A DNA stretch of 54,523 bases, taken from NCBI GenBank assembly GCA_003428585.1, contig QVQC01000019.1, forward strand, positions 1-54,523. Reading direction: 5' to 3'. The position numbers and the translations under genes are program-made. Position 1 is the stretch's first letter. Each line of letters begins with the position of its first letter. The stretch comes from Nioella halotolerans (GTDB lineage Bacteria > Pseudomonadota > Alphaproteobacteria > Rhodobacterales > Rhodobacteraceae). Of this stretch, positions 1 to 9,473 are shown in pieces. A model generated the notes under the pieces. That model had not been told where the DNA came from. It worked only from the letters and a program-made list of their open reading frames with translations, and made no database searches.

Positions 1-388
1 CTGGCAGCGGCAAAAGCCAGGGCTCTTCAAGAAGCGACCATATAATCATGCGGGATGTGACACCTAATCCCGTCTTTTTGCTCAACTCTTGAGAAATTTC
101 GGGATCACGCAGAAACGCTGTATAGCCGAAATTTTTCAAGCTGCTTACTGTTTAATTGGAAGATGGCCCAAACAAACCTCTGGATCAATCATTTTCGCTC
201 GGATCGCCCTTTGGAGCTGCAACTCCACCCCAGACCGACAGCCGTCTCCCACCCTCAACGGTTCAGTTGAGACCGACCCCGCCCGGCTCTTGCCACATCT
301 TGCCATGCATTGGAGGCAGGGGCAGCCGGGGGCGCCGAGAAGGGGGCGCCCGGCCCAGATCGTTCAGCCGGGACGCGCCATGCCTGTC
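1..388. other. Non-coding region with nested inverted repeats
   Basis: I find no convincing gene here; the open frames crossing it are shadows of the ABC exporter gene. The first 180 bases are clearly more AT-rich than the rest of the window. CGGGAT at 51-56, ATCCCG at 67-72 and CGGGAT at 100-105 can form two mutually exclusive stems. A 12-bp stem with one G-T pair is possible between 91-102 and 126-137. A GC-rich hairpin without a T-tract lies at about 330-352, downstream of the minus-strand exporter gene. Confidence 0.6.
51..79 (+). terminator. Possible Rho-independent terminator, plus strand
   Basis: CGGGAT (51-56) pairs with ATCCCG (67-72) across a 10-base loop and is followed by TCTTTTT (73-79). 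It would end a transcript entering from the left of the window. The stem is only 6 bp and competes with another pairing (67-72 with 100-105), so it could instead be part of a structured RNA. Confidence 0.4.
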
Positions 389-2227
389 TCACTCAGCGGC
401 CTCCTGCGTGCCGATGAAGCCGCCAGATTGCCGGTTCCAGTAGCGCGCATAAAGCCCGCCCGCGTCAAGCAGGGCCTCGTGCGAGCCGTCCTCCACCACG
501 CGACCGGCATCCAGGACCACGATCCGGTCCATCTGCGCGAGGGTGGACAGGCGGTGCGCAATGGCGATCACGGTCTTGCCGGACATCACGTCATCCAGCG
601 TGTCCTGAATGGCGGCCTCCACCTCGCTATCAAGCGCGCTTGTCGCCTCGTCCAGCACAAGGATCGGCGCATCCTTGAGGAAGGCACGGGCCAGTGCGAT
701 ACGCTGTCGCTGGCCGCCGGACAGCTTCACGCCACGCTCGCCAAGATAGGCGTCATAGCCGGTGCGGCCCATGTGATCTTCGAGCCCGAGGATGAACTCA
801 TGCGCCTCGGCGCGTTTGGCGGCGGCGATCAGGTCGTCTTCGCCGGCCCCGGGACGCCCGTAGAGAATGTTGTCGCGGGCCGAGCGGTTGAACATCGCGG
901 TTTCCTGCGTGACCATGGCGACCTGCCGGCGCAGGCTTTCCTGCGTGATGTCGCGCAGGTCGTGGCCATCCAGCAGAATGCGACCCTTTTCGGCGTCGTA
1001 GAGCCGCAACAGAAGCGCCACGAGGGTGGACTTTCCCGCGCCGGAGGCGCCGACGATGCCCAGCTTTTCGCCCGGCTGCACGTCGATCGTCAGGTCGCTG
1101 ACGCCGCCGTCTTCGCGGCCATAGGCGAAGGTGACGGATTCGAAGCGGATATGCCCCTTGGCGCGTTCCACCTCCAGCGCATCGTCACGGTCGGTCAGGC
1201 CGTGGGCCGGAGACAGGGTGATCATGCCATCCTCGACCTCTCCGAGGTTGGAATAGATCGTCATCAGCACGAAACTGACCCAGCCGGTCATCTGCGCGAT
1301 GCGGATGGAAACGGCGCCGGTCGCCGCGATGTCGCCCGGGCTGGCGACCCCTTGCGTCCAGAGCCAGACGGTGCCGCCGATCAGGATCACCGGCAGGGCG
1401 CCCGCGACCGTCATCAGCGACAGCCGGAAACCGGCCGAGATCACGCCGAAACCGATCGCCTTCTGGCGGTAGTGTTCCATCGCCGACAGGGCCGAGCGAT
1501 CCTCGAACGCGTGATGCGCGAAAAGCTTGACCGTCTTGATGTTGGTGATCGTGTCGACGACCTGCCCGGAGACCACGGCGCGGGCGGCGGCGCGGTCCTT
1601 TGACAGGGTGCGCACCCGCGGCAGGAACCAGCGTATGGTGGCGAAATAGCCGATCAGCCAGACGAACAAGGCTGCCGCCATGCGCCCGTCGATGGTAAGC
1701 AGCAGCAGCAGCGACCCGACAAGCGAGGCCAGCGCGAAGGCCACGACGTTGACGAATTCCGTCACAACGTTGGTGATCGCGGTCGCCGTCTGCATCTGTT
1801 TCTGGGCGATGCGGCCCGCGAAATCATCGTCGAAGAAGGTGACGGACTGGCCCAGCGTATGGCGGTTGAGCCGTTGCAGCACCAGCACGTTCACCCCCGG
1901 CGCCACCACCAGCGTACTGGCCGCGGAGGAGGCGGCGAAGGCCAGTGGCCGGGCCAGCAGGAAGAACGCCGCCCCGGTCAGAAGGAGCGGCCAGTGGGTC
2001 TGGATCATCGTCGACGGCTCCGTCGCCGCCGCCGCGTCGATGACGAGGCCGAGAACGAGGGCCGAGACCACCTCCAGCCCGCCGGCGATGCCCGAGACGA
2101 GCGCCGCCAGCGTCAGCACCGGCCAGGCCCCTTTCAGACACCAGTGAAAGAAGGCCAGCAGGCGGTTCGGCGGTGGGCCATCCGCCGGGCGGAAGGCGTC
2201 GATCAGGTTGGCGAGCCAGTGCATCAT
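389..2227 (-). CDS. ABC transporter, fused permease/ATPase (second of a pair)
   Basis: A 612-residue type-I ABC exporter half-transporter. An N-terminal transmembrane domain of about six helices (residues 30-335) is fused to an ATPase domain. The ATPase has Walker A GASGAGKST (about 393-401), signature LSGGQRQR (502-509) and Walker B ILVLDEATSALD (522-533). Its start overlaps the stop of the preceding half-transporter by 4 bp (ATGA), and the two proteins are similar, so they probably form a heterodimeric exporter in the inner membrane. The substrate (lipid, peptide or drug) cannot be told from the sequence. Confidence 0.93.
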   Translation of the reverse strand: MMHWLANLIDAFRPADGPPPNRLLAFFHWCLKGAWPVLTLAALVSGIAGGLEVVSALVLGLVIDAAAATEPSTMIQTHWPLLLTGAAFFLLARPLAFAASSAASTLVVAPGVNVLVLQRLNRHTLGQSVTFFDDDFAGRIAQKQMQTATAITNVVTEFVNVVAFALASLVGSLLLLLTIDGRMAAALFVWLIGYFATIRWFLPRVRTLSKDRAAARAVVSGQVVDTITNIKTVKLFAHHAFEDRSALSAMEHYRQKAIGFGVISAGFRLSLMTVAGALPVILIGGTVWLWTQGVASPGDIAATGAVSIRIAQMTGWVSFVLMTIYSNLGEVEDGMITLSPAHGLTDRDDALEVERAKGHIRFESVTFAYGREDGGVSDLTIDVQPGEKLGIVGASGAGKSTLVALLLRLYDAEKGRILLDGHDLRDITQESLRRQVAMVTQETAMFNRSARDNILYGRPGAGEDDLIAAAKRAEAHEFILGLEDHMGRTGYDAYLGERGVKLSGGQRQRIALARAFLKDAPILVLDEATSALDSEVEAAIQDTLDDVMSGKTVIAIAHRLSTLAQMDRIVVLDAGRVVEDGSHEALLDAGGLYARYWNRQSGGFIGTQEAAE

Positions 2228-4068
2228 TCGGCGGCCTCGTCGGTGCCGATGAAGCCGCCCGATTGCCGCGCCCAGAACCCGGCATATAGCCCGCCGCGGG
2301 CAAGCAGCGCCTCGTGCGTGCCTTCCTCGGCCACGCGCCCGTCATCGAGCACGATGATCCGGTCCATATGCGCGATGGTCGACAACCGGTGCGCGATGGC
2401 GATCACGGTCTTGCCCTCCATCACCCCGTAAAGCGTGTTCTGGATAAGCGATTCCACCTCCGAGTCGAGGGCGCTCGTCGCCTCGTCCAGCACGAGGATG
2501 GGCGCATCCTTCAGGATCACGCGGGCGATCGAGATGCGCTGCCGCTGACCGCCCGACAGCTTCACGCCGCGCTCGCCGACATGCGCGTCATAGCCCCGGC
2601 GGCCCTGCGGATCGGACAGGTCGAGGATGAACTCATGCGCCTCGGCGCGCTTGGCGGCGGCGATCATCTCGTCCTCCGTCGCGTCGGGGCGACCGTAGAG
2701 GATATTGTCGCGGACCGAGCGATGCAGAAGCGAGCTGTCCTGCTGCACCATGCCGATCTGGCGGCGCAGGCTGTCCTGCGTGACGCGGGCGATATCCTGC
2801 CCGTCGATCAGGATGCGACCCTGTTCCGGGTCGTAGAAGCGCAACAGAAGCTTGACAAAGGTCGATTTCCCGGCGCCGGACCGGCCGATCACCCCGACCT
2901 TTTCGCCCGGACGGATCGTCAGCGACACGTCCTGCAAGCCCCCGCTGCCGCGCCCGTAATGGTGGCTGACATGGTCGACCCGGATCTCCCCGCGGCCAAA
3001 GTGCAGCGGCCTTGCATCCGGGGCATCGCGCAGGTCGATGGGCTGGGCGATGGTCTCCATCCCCTCCGACACCACGCCGAGCGAGCGGAAGAAGGTGGAC
3101 AGCGCCCACATGATCCAGCCGGTCATGCCGTTCAACCGCAGGGTCAGCGCGGTCGCTGCCGCCACCACCCCGACCGATGCCAGCCCCTGAACCCAGAGCC
3201 AGATCGCCCAGCCGACCACCGCGACGATCAACAACCCGTTCAGCAGCGTCAGCATCACGTCCATCATGGTGTAGATGCGCATTTCCGCGGCGAAGGTGCG
3301 GCGGGTATGCTCGATCGCTTCGCGGGCATAGGCCAGTTCGCGGTCGTGATGCGCGAACAGCTTGACCGAATGGATGTTGCTGTAGCTGTCGACCACGCGG
3401 CCCGTCGTCATCGAGCGGGCGTCGGAACTGGCCTTCGACGCCGGGGCAACGCGGCGCATCGTCCAGCGCACCAGAAGAGCGTATAACGCGAACCAGACCA
3501 GCAGCGGCAGCACCAGCCGGATATCGGACCCCCAAAGCAGCAGCGCCGCGCCAACGAGGTAGGCCAGCGAATAGGTGATCGCGTCGAAGACCTGGAAGAT
3601 CGCGTCGCCGGCGGCGGGCGGTGTCTGCATGATCCGGTTGGCCAGCCGGCCGGCGAAATCGTTCTCGAACCAGCCAACGGATTGGCGCAGTACGTGGCGA
3701 TGCGCGCGCCAGCGGATCAGGGTGCCGAAATTGACGATGATCCCGTTGTTCAGAAGCGCCACGTCGATCCATTGCACCATCGGCCGGATGATGAGGATGA
3801 AGACGGCCACGGCCAGCAGTTCGAGCCCGTGATCGGCCATCACCTGCGCCGGCTCCGCCCCCGACAACAGGTCGACCAGCCGGCCCATGTAGTGGATCAG
3901 CCAGATCTCCACCGCCGCCACCACGACCGACATCAGCGCGGTATAGAGGAAGACCCGCTTGAATGGCTGCGAATAGTCCCAAAGGAAGGCGAACAGCCGC
4001 TTCGGCGGGCTGTCCGTTTCGGGATAGTCCGTGAAGGGATCGACCAGGTTTTCGAAGAATCGAAACAT
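2224..4068 (-). CDS. ABC transporter, fused permease/ATPase (first of a pair)
   Basis: A 614-residue half-transporter with the same layout as its downstream partner: six-helix membrane domain, then an ATPase with Walker A GRSGAGKST, signature LSGGQRQR and Walker B ILVLDEATSALD. The frame stays open upstream to 4458, but I place the start at the ATG at 4068, giving an N-terminus MFRFFENLVDPF as is usual for this family; upstream residues read as shadow of the LysE gene. Stop and next start overlap by 4 bp, which implies translational coupling and a heterodimer. Confidence 0.92.
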   Translation of the reverse strand: MFRFFENLVDPFTDYPETDSPPKRLFAFLWDYSQPFKRVFLYTALMSVVVAAVEIWLIHYMGRLVDLLSGAEPAQVMADHGLELLAVAVFILIIRPMVQWIDVALLNNGIIVNFGTLIRWRAHRHVLRQSVGWFENDFAGRLANRIMQTPPAAGDAIFQVFDAITYSLAYLVGAALLLWGSDIRLVLPLLVWFALYALLVRWTMRRVAPASKASSDARSMTTGRVVDSYSNIHSVKLFAHHDRELAYAREAIEHTRRTFAAEMRIYTMMDVMLTLLNGLLIVAVVGWAIWLWVQGLASVGVVAAATALTLRLNGMTGWIMWALSTFFRSLGVVSEGMETIAQPIDLRDAPDARPLHFGRGEIRVDHVSHHYGRGSGGLQDVSLTIRPGEKVGVIGRSGAGKSTFVKLLLRFYDPEQGRILIDGQDIARVTQDSLRRQIGMVQQDSSLLHRSVRDNILYGRPDATEDEMIAAAKRAEAHEFILDLSDPQGRRGYDAHVGERGVKLSGGQRQRISIARVILKDAPILVLDEATSALDSEVESLIQNTLYGVMEGKTVIAIAHRLSTIAHMDRIIVLDDGRVAEEGTHEALLARGGLYAGFWARQSGGFIGTDEAAE

Positions 4069-4115
4069 GCACCGCGCCGGGAAAGAGGCCTTTTGCCGCA
4101 GATATAGCCCGCCCG

Positions 4116-4694
4116 TTACCAGAAGACCATGAGGGCGGAGGCACCAAGGGCTGCGCCCATGCACAACCGGAACGTTGTCCATGCACGCGGGGTGGTCAGC
4201 AGAAGCGCCAGAAGCGACCCCGCGAAGCTCCAGAACAGGCAGACGAAAAGATTGATGCCGGAAAAGGCGAGGGCGAGGCGGCTTGCTTCCTCCACCGGCG
4301 GCAGGCCGATGCCGTAGCCCGCCGCGGCGGCCATGGCGACGGCCCAGACCTTGGGGTTCACCCATTGAAAGAGCACCGCCTGCCAAAGCGTGAAGGGCCG
4401 TTCGCCCACGCGCCCGGTGGACATATCGCTGGCCCGGACAAGCGCGTAGGCCATCCACAGGATCCAGCCCGCCGCGACGACCCGGAGCAAAAGCGCCAGC
4501 CCCGGATGCGCCAGCAACAGCGCGCCGATGCCCAAGCCTGCAAGCGCCGCGATCACGCCGACGCCGAGGGCGACGCCGATGACATGCGGCAACGTCGCGC
4601 GAAAGCCGAAACGCGCGCCCGAGGCGGTCAGCAGGATCACGTTCGGCCCGGGCGAGAACAGCCCGGCGAAGACGAAGGCGTAAAGCGGGTCCAA
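4116..4694 (-). CDS. LysE/RhtB-family amino-acid exporter
   Basis: A 192-residue protein with about five or six hydrophobic helices. It carries the family N-terminal signature FSPGPNVILL, with a following GARFGF turn, and a conserved WVNPKVW segment in the middle. LysE-family proteins export amino acids or their derivatives by proton antiport. The first usable start in frame is a TTG at 4694 without a strong ribosome site, so the true start is uncertain by a few residues. It is 47 bp upstream of the ABC pair on the same strand and may be co-transcribed. Confidence 0.85.
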   Translation of the reverse strand: MDPLYAFVFAGLFSPGPNVILLTASGARFGFRATLPHVIGVALGVGVIAALAGLGIGALLLAHPGLALLLRVVAAGWILWMAYALVRASDMSTGRVGERPFTLWQAVLFQWVNPKVWAVAMAAAAGYGIGLPPVEEASRLALAFSGINLFVCLFWSFAGSLLALLLTTPRAWTTFRLCMGAALGASALMVFW

Positions 4695-4748
4695 CGGGGG
4701 TATCCGGTCGTGCGCGTCCGCCGACAGGACGTCAGGGGCCCGCGCCTG

Positions 4749-5903
4749 TCAAGGCAGCAGGTCCGCGCGGGTCAGCGTGAACCCCGACGCGATCCAGCGC
4801 CGCTCGATTTCCCGCAGGCGGTCGCCGAGCGCCGGGCCGGAAAGGCCAAGCGCCATCAGGTCGGCGGGGGCCACCGGCAGGGTCAACCCCTCGGCGGTGC
4901 GCGCCGCGTCCAGTTCCGATTGCGCCACCGGTTGGTGCAACAGGGCCACCCGCAACAGCAGTACGTCGCGCGCGGCCGCAAAGCCTTCGCGGTAGCCAAG
5001 CTCGCCCGTGTCCATGGTCGAGGCGACGGCCTCGCGCAGCAGCGCCACCCGGCGCGCATCGCCTTTCGACAGGCGTAACGCCTCGGCCGGGTCGGTGCCG
5101 CCGATGGCGGCAAGGCGGCGGCAGGGGTCGGGGGCAACGGCCAGATCTGCCTCGGCATGGGTCAGCAAGGGCAGCGGCGCGGGGTCGGCGCCGGGCAGGG
5201 CGTGGCACAGCACGCCGGCCTGCGCCATGGCGGCGACGGCGGGGGCGGGATCGGGCGCACGCAGCAGGCGTCGCATCTCGTGCCCGATGCGTTCGCGCGA
5301 CAGCCTGTCGATGCCATCGGCCAGTTCGGCGCAGGCCGCCAGACCATCGGCGTCGAAGCCGCCATCGGGGTCGGCGTAATGGGCGTGGAACCGGAAGAAA
5401 CGCAGGATTCGCAGGTAATCCTCGCGGATGCGGTCATGCGGGTCGCCGATGAAGCGCAGGCGCCGCGCCCGCAAATCCGCCACCCCCTGCCCGAGCGGGT
5501 CGATCACCTGCCCGGTGGCGTCGGCATAAAGCGCGTTCATGGTGAAATCGCGCCGCGCCGCGTCTTCCTCCACCCTTTCGGCGAAGGCGATCACCGCGCG
5601 CCGGCCATCGGTTTCCACGTCGCGGCGGAAGGTCGTCACCTCGTGCGCCAGCCCGTCCGCCACCACCGTGACGGTGCCGTGGTCGATGCCCGTGGGCACT
5701 GCCTTGAGCCCTGCCATCTCGGCGATCTGGATGACCCGGTCGGGCCGCGCATCGGTGGCGATGTCGATGTCATCGGTCGGCAAACCAAGCAGCCCGTTGC
5801 GCACGCAGCCGCCCACGAAAAGCGCATGGAACCCCGCCACGTCGAGCGCGTGGCACAGCGCCTGCGTGCCGGGATTGTGCAGCCAGTCGGCGGTGAGCTT
5901 CAT
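4749..5903 (-). CDS. cca: CCA tRNA nucleotidyltransferase
   Basis: A 384-residue class-II nucleotidyltransferase. It has the flexible GGCVRN loop followed by the catalytic DDIDIAT motif near the N-terminus, then the RDFTMNALY and LRILRFFRFHA segments of poly(A)-polymerase/CCA enzymes. It adds or repairs the 3' CCA of tRNAs. The ATG at 5903 overlaps the stop of the upstream NUDIX gene by 4 bp; the longer open frame to 5996 lies inside that gene. The pairing of a CoA-type NUDIX gene with cca is common in Rhodobacterales. Confidence 0.93.
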   Translation of the reverse strand: MKLTADWLHNPGTQALCHALDVAGFHALFVGGCVRNGLLGLPTDDIDIATDARPDRVIQIAEMAGLKAVPTGIDHGTVTVVADGLAHEVTTFRRDVETDGRRAVIAFAERVEEDAARRDFTMNALYADATGQVIDPLGQGVADLRARRLRFIGDPHDRIREDYLRILRFFRFHAHYADPDGGFDADGLAACAELADGIDRLSRERIGHEMRRLLRAPDPAPAVAAMAQAGVLCHALPGADPAPLPLLTHAEADLAVAPDPCRRLAAIGGTDPAEALRLSKGDARRVALLREAVASTMDTGELGYREGFAAARDVLLLRVALLHQPVAQSELDAARTAEGLTLPVAPADLMALGLSGPALGDRLREIERRWIASGFTLTRADLLP

Positions 5904-6502
5904 GACGACACCCGCTCGGCGAGGCCCTTGAGCATCCGCGCCGTCGCGCCCCAGATGTAATAGGGGCCGTAGGGGGCGACGTAATAGGCCCGCCACGTTC
6001 CGCGCCAGCGTCGGCGTTCGACGCGGTAGCTATCGGGGTTCAGCAGGAACGACAGCGGCACGCTGAACACCTCCGCCACCTCGCCCGCCTCGGGGACCGG
6101 CGTGAAGGGCGTGCGGATCAGGCCGACAAAGGGGGTGACGCTGTAGCTTGTCACCGTCTCGTGCGACGGCAGGGGACCGAGGATCTCGACCGTTTCCGGC
6201 CGCAGCCCGATTTCCTCTTGGCTTTCGCGCAGGGCGGCGGCGGCGGCATCGGCGTCGCTGTCCTCGATCCGCCCGCCGGGAAAGGCCACCTGCCCCGGGT
6301 GATGTTTCAGTCGCGCCGAGCGCTTGGTCAGGATCACCCGTGCGCCGCGCCCGGTCTCCATGATCGGCATCAGGACGGCGGCGGGGCGCAGGCTGCGTCC
6401 CTCGGGCAGGGTCACGCCCGGATTGAGGTCATAGTCGGAGGAGGCCGGGGCGGACCCGGCCAAGGCCCGCCTCACGCGGGCGATCTCATTTGTCACGGCC
6501 AT
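5900..6502 (-). CDS. NUDIX hydrolase, CoA pyrophosphatase type
   Basis: A 200-residue protein with the UPF0035-type segment HHPGQVAFPGG directly joined to a NUDIX box (GGRIEDSDAD, then RESQEEIGL). This combination marks coenzyme A diphosphatases (NudL/CoaX-like NUDT7 relatives) that split CoA into phosphopantetheine and 3',5'-ADP; the exact substrate is inferred from the family. It overlaps the end of hslO by 17 bp and the start of cca by 4 bp, so hslO, this gene and cca probably form one operon. Confidence 0.88.
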   Translation of the reverse strand: MAVTNEIARVRRALAGSAPASSDYDLNPGVTLPEGRSLRPAAVLMPIMETGRGARVILTKRSARLKHHPGQVAFPGGRIEDSDADAAAAALRESQEEIGLRPETVEILGPLPSHETVTSYSVTPFVGLIRTPFTPVPEAGEVAEVFSVPLSFLLNPDSYRVERRRWRGTWRAYYVAPYGPYYIWGATARMLKGLAERVSS

Positions 6503-7490
6503 CGGGGGTTTTCACCGCTTCGAACCCAAGCGTCAGCGGATCGAACGCGTAATGCGCGCCGCAGAACTGGCAATCGGCGGTGACTGTCCCCTCCTCGGTG
6601 GTCATGTACGCGATGTCCTTGGCCGAGTAGATCGACAGGCTTTCGCGCACCTTTTCGGCGGAACAGGTGCAGCCGAATTCCACCGGCAGCGGGTCGAAGA
6701 CGCGCGGGCGTTCCTCGTGGAACAGGCGCAAGAGCAGGTCGGTGGGTGCGATGGAGGGGCCGACAAGCTCCAGTTCCTCGACCGTGTCAAGCAGGATATT
6801 GGCGCGATTCCAGTTTTCGTTGTCGTCCTCGGAGAGGAAATCGGCCGGGTCCAGCAGCCCGCCCTCGCCGGAGCCCCCCTCGCCCGTGGCATGGGGGCTG
6901 GCCTTGGGCATGTGCTGGATCATCACGCCGCCGGCGCGCCAGCCGCTTTGCCCGCCGACCTCCCGGCTGTGGCCGTAGGATAGCGCGAAGCGGGTCGGCA
7001 ATTGTTCGGATTGGGCGAAATACGCCTCGGCACAGGACGCGAGGGAATCGCCGGCGATCGGCGTTATGCCTTGGTAGGGGGTGCTGCCCTTGCCCTGATC
7101 GATCAGGATGGCGAAATACCCCTTGCCGATCTGCGCGAAGGGGTCGGCGCCCTCGACATAGCGGTCCTTGTCATAGGAGGCGTAGGCGCGCAGGTGGGCC
7201 TTGGCACCTTCTTGCGCGGGGGCGTAGATATCGGTTGCAAGGATCCGCAGCGGCCCGTCACCGCGCACTTGCAGCGACAGTTTCCAGCGCAGCTTGATCG
7301 TCTGGCCGATCAACGCGGTCAGCAGCGACATCTCTGCCAGCAGCGATTCGATGCCGCGCGGGTAATCGTGCTGCGACAGGATCCGGTCCATGGTGCCGTC
7401 AAGCCGGGCCACCCGGCCGCGCACATCACAGCCGTCAAGCTGAAAGGGCAGGACGGTATCATCCCATGCGATCTTCGTGCTGAGGGTCAT
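6486..7490 (-). CDS. hslO: Hsp33 redox-regulated chaperone
   Basis: A 334-residue Hsp33. The zinc-binding cysteines are visible as CTC (C274, C276) and CQFC (C307, C310) near the C-terminus. In Hsp33 these release zinc and form disulfides on oxidation, activating holdase activity against protein aggregation in the cytoplasm. I chose the ATG at 7490 (MTLSTKIAWDD) because an AAGGAAAG ribosome site precedes it; the frame is open to 7556. The insert at about 200-212 is rich in Gly, Glu and Ser. The gene starts divergently from the NUDIX gene at 7594. Confidence 0.93.
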   Translation of the reverse strand: MTLSTKIAWDDTVLPFQLDGCDVRGRVARLDGTMDRILSQHDYPRGIESLLAEMSLLTALIGQTIKLRWKLSLQVRGDGPLRILATDIYAPAQEGAKAHLRAYASYDKDRYVEGADPFAQIGKGYFAILIDQGKGSTPYQGITPIAGDSLASCAEAYFAQSEQLPTRFALSYGHSREVGGQSGWRAGGVMIQHMPKASPHATGEGGSGEGGLLDPADFLSEDDNENWNRANILLDTVEELELVGPSIAPTDLLLRLFHEERPRVFDPLPVEFGCTCSAEKVRESLSIYSAKDIAYMTTEEGTVTADCQFCGAHYAFDPLTLGFEAVKTPDGRDK

Positions 7491-7593
7491 CGGCTTTCCT
7501 TCCGCCACGCGGGCTGGCATACCGCGCCCATATATGCGGGGCAACCGCCTTGCCAACCCGAAAGCCGCCCCGCGCCCCGTGAAAGGAGTGCCG

Positions 7594-8043
7594 ATGAACC
7601 GCCTCTTCGGCCCGCAGCCGCAGCCCGGCCGACGCTACACGCCGCGGCGTGGGGCCTACGCGATCATCCTTGCCGGGGATGGAATTCTCGCCACCTTTCA
7701 GGAACGTCCGCTGGCCGAACTGCAACTGCCCGGCGGCGGCATCGATCCGGGCGAGGCGCCGCTGCCGGCGCTGCACCGCGAGGTGGCGGAGGAAACCGGT
7801 TATCGCATCCATGCGCCCCGGCGGCTGGGCATGTTCCACCGGTTCACCTACATGCCCGACTACGACATCTGGGCGCAGAAGCTGTGCACCGTGTATGTCG
7901 CGCGGATCGGCCCGCGGCTTGGCCATCCGACGGAACCCGGGCATCACCCGGTCTTCCTGCCCTGGGACTCGGCGGAGGCCGAACTCGGGGTGGAGGGCGA
8001 CCGGGTTTTCGTCAGCCGGCTGCGGGCGCGGCTCGGGGTCTGA
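7594..8043 (+). CDS. NUDIX hydrolase
   Basis: A 149-residue single-domain NUDIX protein. The box reads GGGIDPGE followed by REVAEETGY, which fits GX5EX7REUXEEXGU. The substrate is unknown. I place the start at the ATG at 7594, preceded by GAAAGGAGTG; the open frame begins earlier at 7477 inside the hslO start region. The 3' end overlaps the convergent phosphatase gene by 32 bp. Confidence 0.88.
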   Translation: MNRLFGPQPQPGRRYTPRRGAYAIILAGDGILATFQERPLAELQLPGGGIDPGEAPLPALHREVAEETGYRIHAPRRLGMFHRFTYMPDYDIWAQKLCTVYVARIGPRLGHPTEPGHHPVFLPWDSAEAELGVEGDRVFVSRLRARLGV

Positions 8044-9313
8044 ACTGCAGGCACAGCGCCGAGACGTCGTCGTCGAAATCGGCGCCTCCCGCGAACCGTT
8101 CAAGGCCCGCGACGCAGGCGGGCAGGAAATCCCGCGGGGCCTTGTCCGCGTTGCGCGACAGGATCTCCGCCAGCCCGTCTTCGCCAAGGAAACCGCCCGT
8201 CGGGGCAGAGCATTCGGTGAAGCCGTCGGAATGCAGCAGCAACCGGTCGCCGGGCATCAGTTGGAGACCCACCGTTTCGAAGCGCGCTTCGGGCAACAAC
8301 CCGATGGGCATGCCGCCGTCCCCGACCCATTCGATCGACCCGTCGGCATGCTGGATCGCGGGATGCGGGTGGCCGGCCTGCACCATGGTCACGCGGCCCG
8401 AGTCGAGGCAGACCTCGGCAAGGCAGATGGTGAAGTAAAGGTCTGTCTCGACCTCCTCGAACATCATCGCGTTCAATTTTCGCGCCACGGCATCCGGCGG
8501 CAGCGCCCGCCAGTCCCCGCCCGGCGCCTGCACCAGCGCCACGTTCTGTTCCGGTGCCGCGGTGCTGAGCAGCCCGGCGATGCGCGCGGTCAGCAGCGCC
8601 GAGGTGACGCCATGGCCCGAGACATCGAGCGAAAATACCCCGATCCGGTTGCCGGGGATCGGGAAGAACCCCACAAGGTCACCGCCAACATGGCCCGATG
8701 ACCGTAGCGTCAGCGCGACCGAGCCATTGTGCAAGGGCCTGAAGGTTTCGCGCACCAGCGATTCCTGCAGGCGCTTGGCCTCGTGCAGGTCCCGGTCTAG
8801 CGCATCGTAGAGCGTGCGCAACTCGGCCAGGGTGGTGCGGATCTTGCGGTTCTGGCTCACCAGTTCGCCCTGCATCGCGACGATGCGTTCCCCGGCCTGT
8901 ATGCGGGCGCGCAACTCATGCGGGTTGACCGGCTTGGCGACGAAATCGTCAGCGCCCGCCTCCAGCCCCTGCGCGATTTCCGCCTTCTCGGACTTGGATG
9001 TCAGCAGGATAACGTAGCCATAGGTCTCGCGGTCCATCGCGCGGAAGGCGCGGCAGAATTCCGGCCCGGACATGCCGGGCATCATCCAGTCGGTCAGCAC
9101 GATGGGGATGTCACGCTGCGCCAGCATGTCGAGCGCCCGCTTCGGGCTGTCGCATACCGTGACCTCGTGCCCCCACTTGCGCAGCAACATGGACAGGAAC
9201 GTCCTTTGCGCGCGGCTGCTTTCGAGAATCAACACCTGCGGCCGGGGTAACCTGCCGCCCGGCCCCGTCACCGCGAGGCCACCTGCCATCACCTGTCCTG
9301 TGTCATCCGGCAC
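8012..9313 (-). CDS. Response regulator fused to PP2C (SpoIIE/RsbU-type) phosphatase
   Basis: A 433-residue two-part signalling protein. Residues 25-140 form a receiver domain with phospho-acceptor D75 (LTDWMMPG), a T/S switch near LLTS, and K127 (AKPVN). A helical, probably coiled-coil linker (140-190) leads to a SpoIIE-type PPM phosphatase with metal-binding motifs GGDLVG (D212) and DVSGHG (D230). Such proteins dephosphorylate anti-anti-sigma factors in partner-switching stress responses, under control of receiver phosphorylation. A GTG at 9313 and an ATG at 9289 both have ribosome-site-like sequence, so the start is open. A divergent Hpt protein lies next to it. Confidence 0.9.
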   Translation of the reverse strand: MPDDTGQVMAGGLAVTGPGGRLPRPQVLILESSRAQRTFLSMLLRKWGHEVTVCDSPKRALDMLAQRDIPIVLTDWMMPGMSGPEFCRAFRAMDRETYGYVILLTSKSEKAEIAQGLEAGADDFVAKPVNPHELRARIQAGERIVAMQGELVSQNRKIRTTLAELRTLYDALDRDLHEAKRLQESLVRETFRPLHNGSVALTLRSSGHVGGDLVGFFPIPGNRIGVFSLDVSGHGVTSALLTARIAGLLSTAAPEQNVALVQAPGGDWRALPPDAVARKLNAMMFEEVETDLYFTICLAEVCLDSGRVTMVQAGHPHPAIQHADGSIEWVGDGGMPIGLLPEARFETVGLQLMPGDRLLLHSDGFTECSAPTGGFLGEDGLAEILSRNADKAPRDFLPACVAGLERFAGGADFDDDVSALCLQFRPRAAPAAG

Positions 9314-9473
9314 ATGCCACCTCTCGCTCGCTCATCTGATCATGGATGCACAGGCAGATGTTAAAGCGAGGTGAAAGCTAAAATGCGAGAGACTCAAAGA
9401 CGACCGGTAAGGGATCGTTAAGCCTGCGCCGCTACTCGTGGGACCCGAGATGGGCAACCCGAGGGAGGCGCCG

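Noticed and set aside
41..46. TATAAT as a promoter -10 box
   Set aside because: No -35 element at a suitable distance was found and no gene follows it on the plus strand.
9314..9473. Inverted CTCTCGC/GCGAGAG in the gap between the phosphatase and Hpt genes
   Set aside because: Only 7 bp with a 55-base distance; could be chance, so not listed as an operator.
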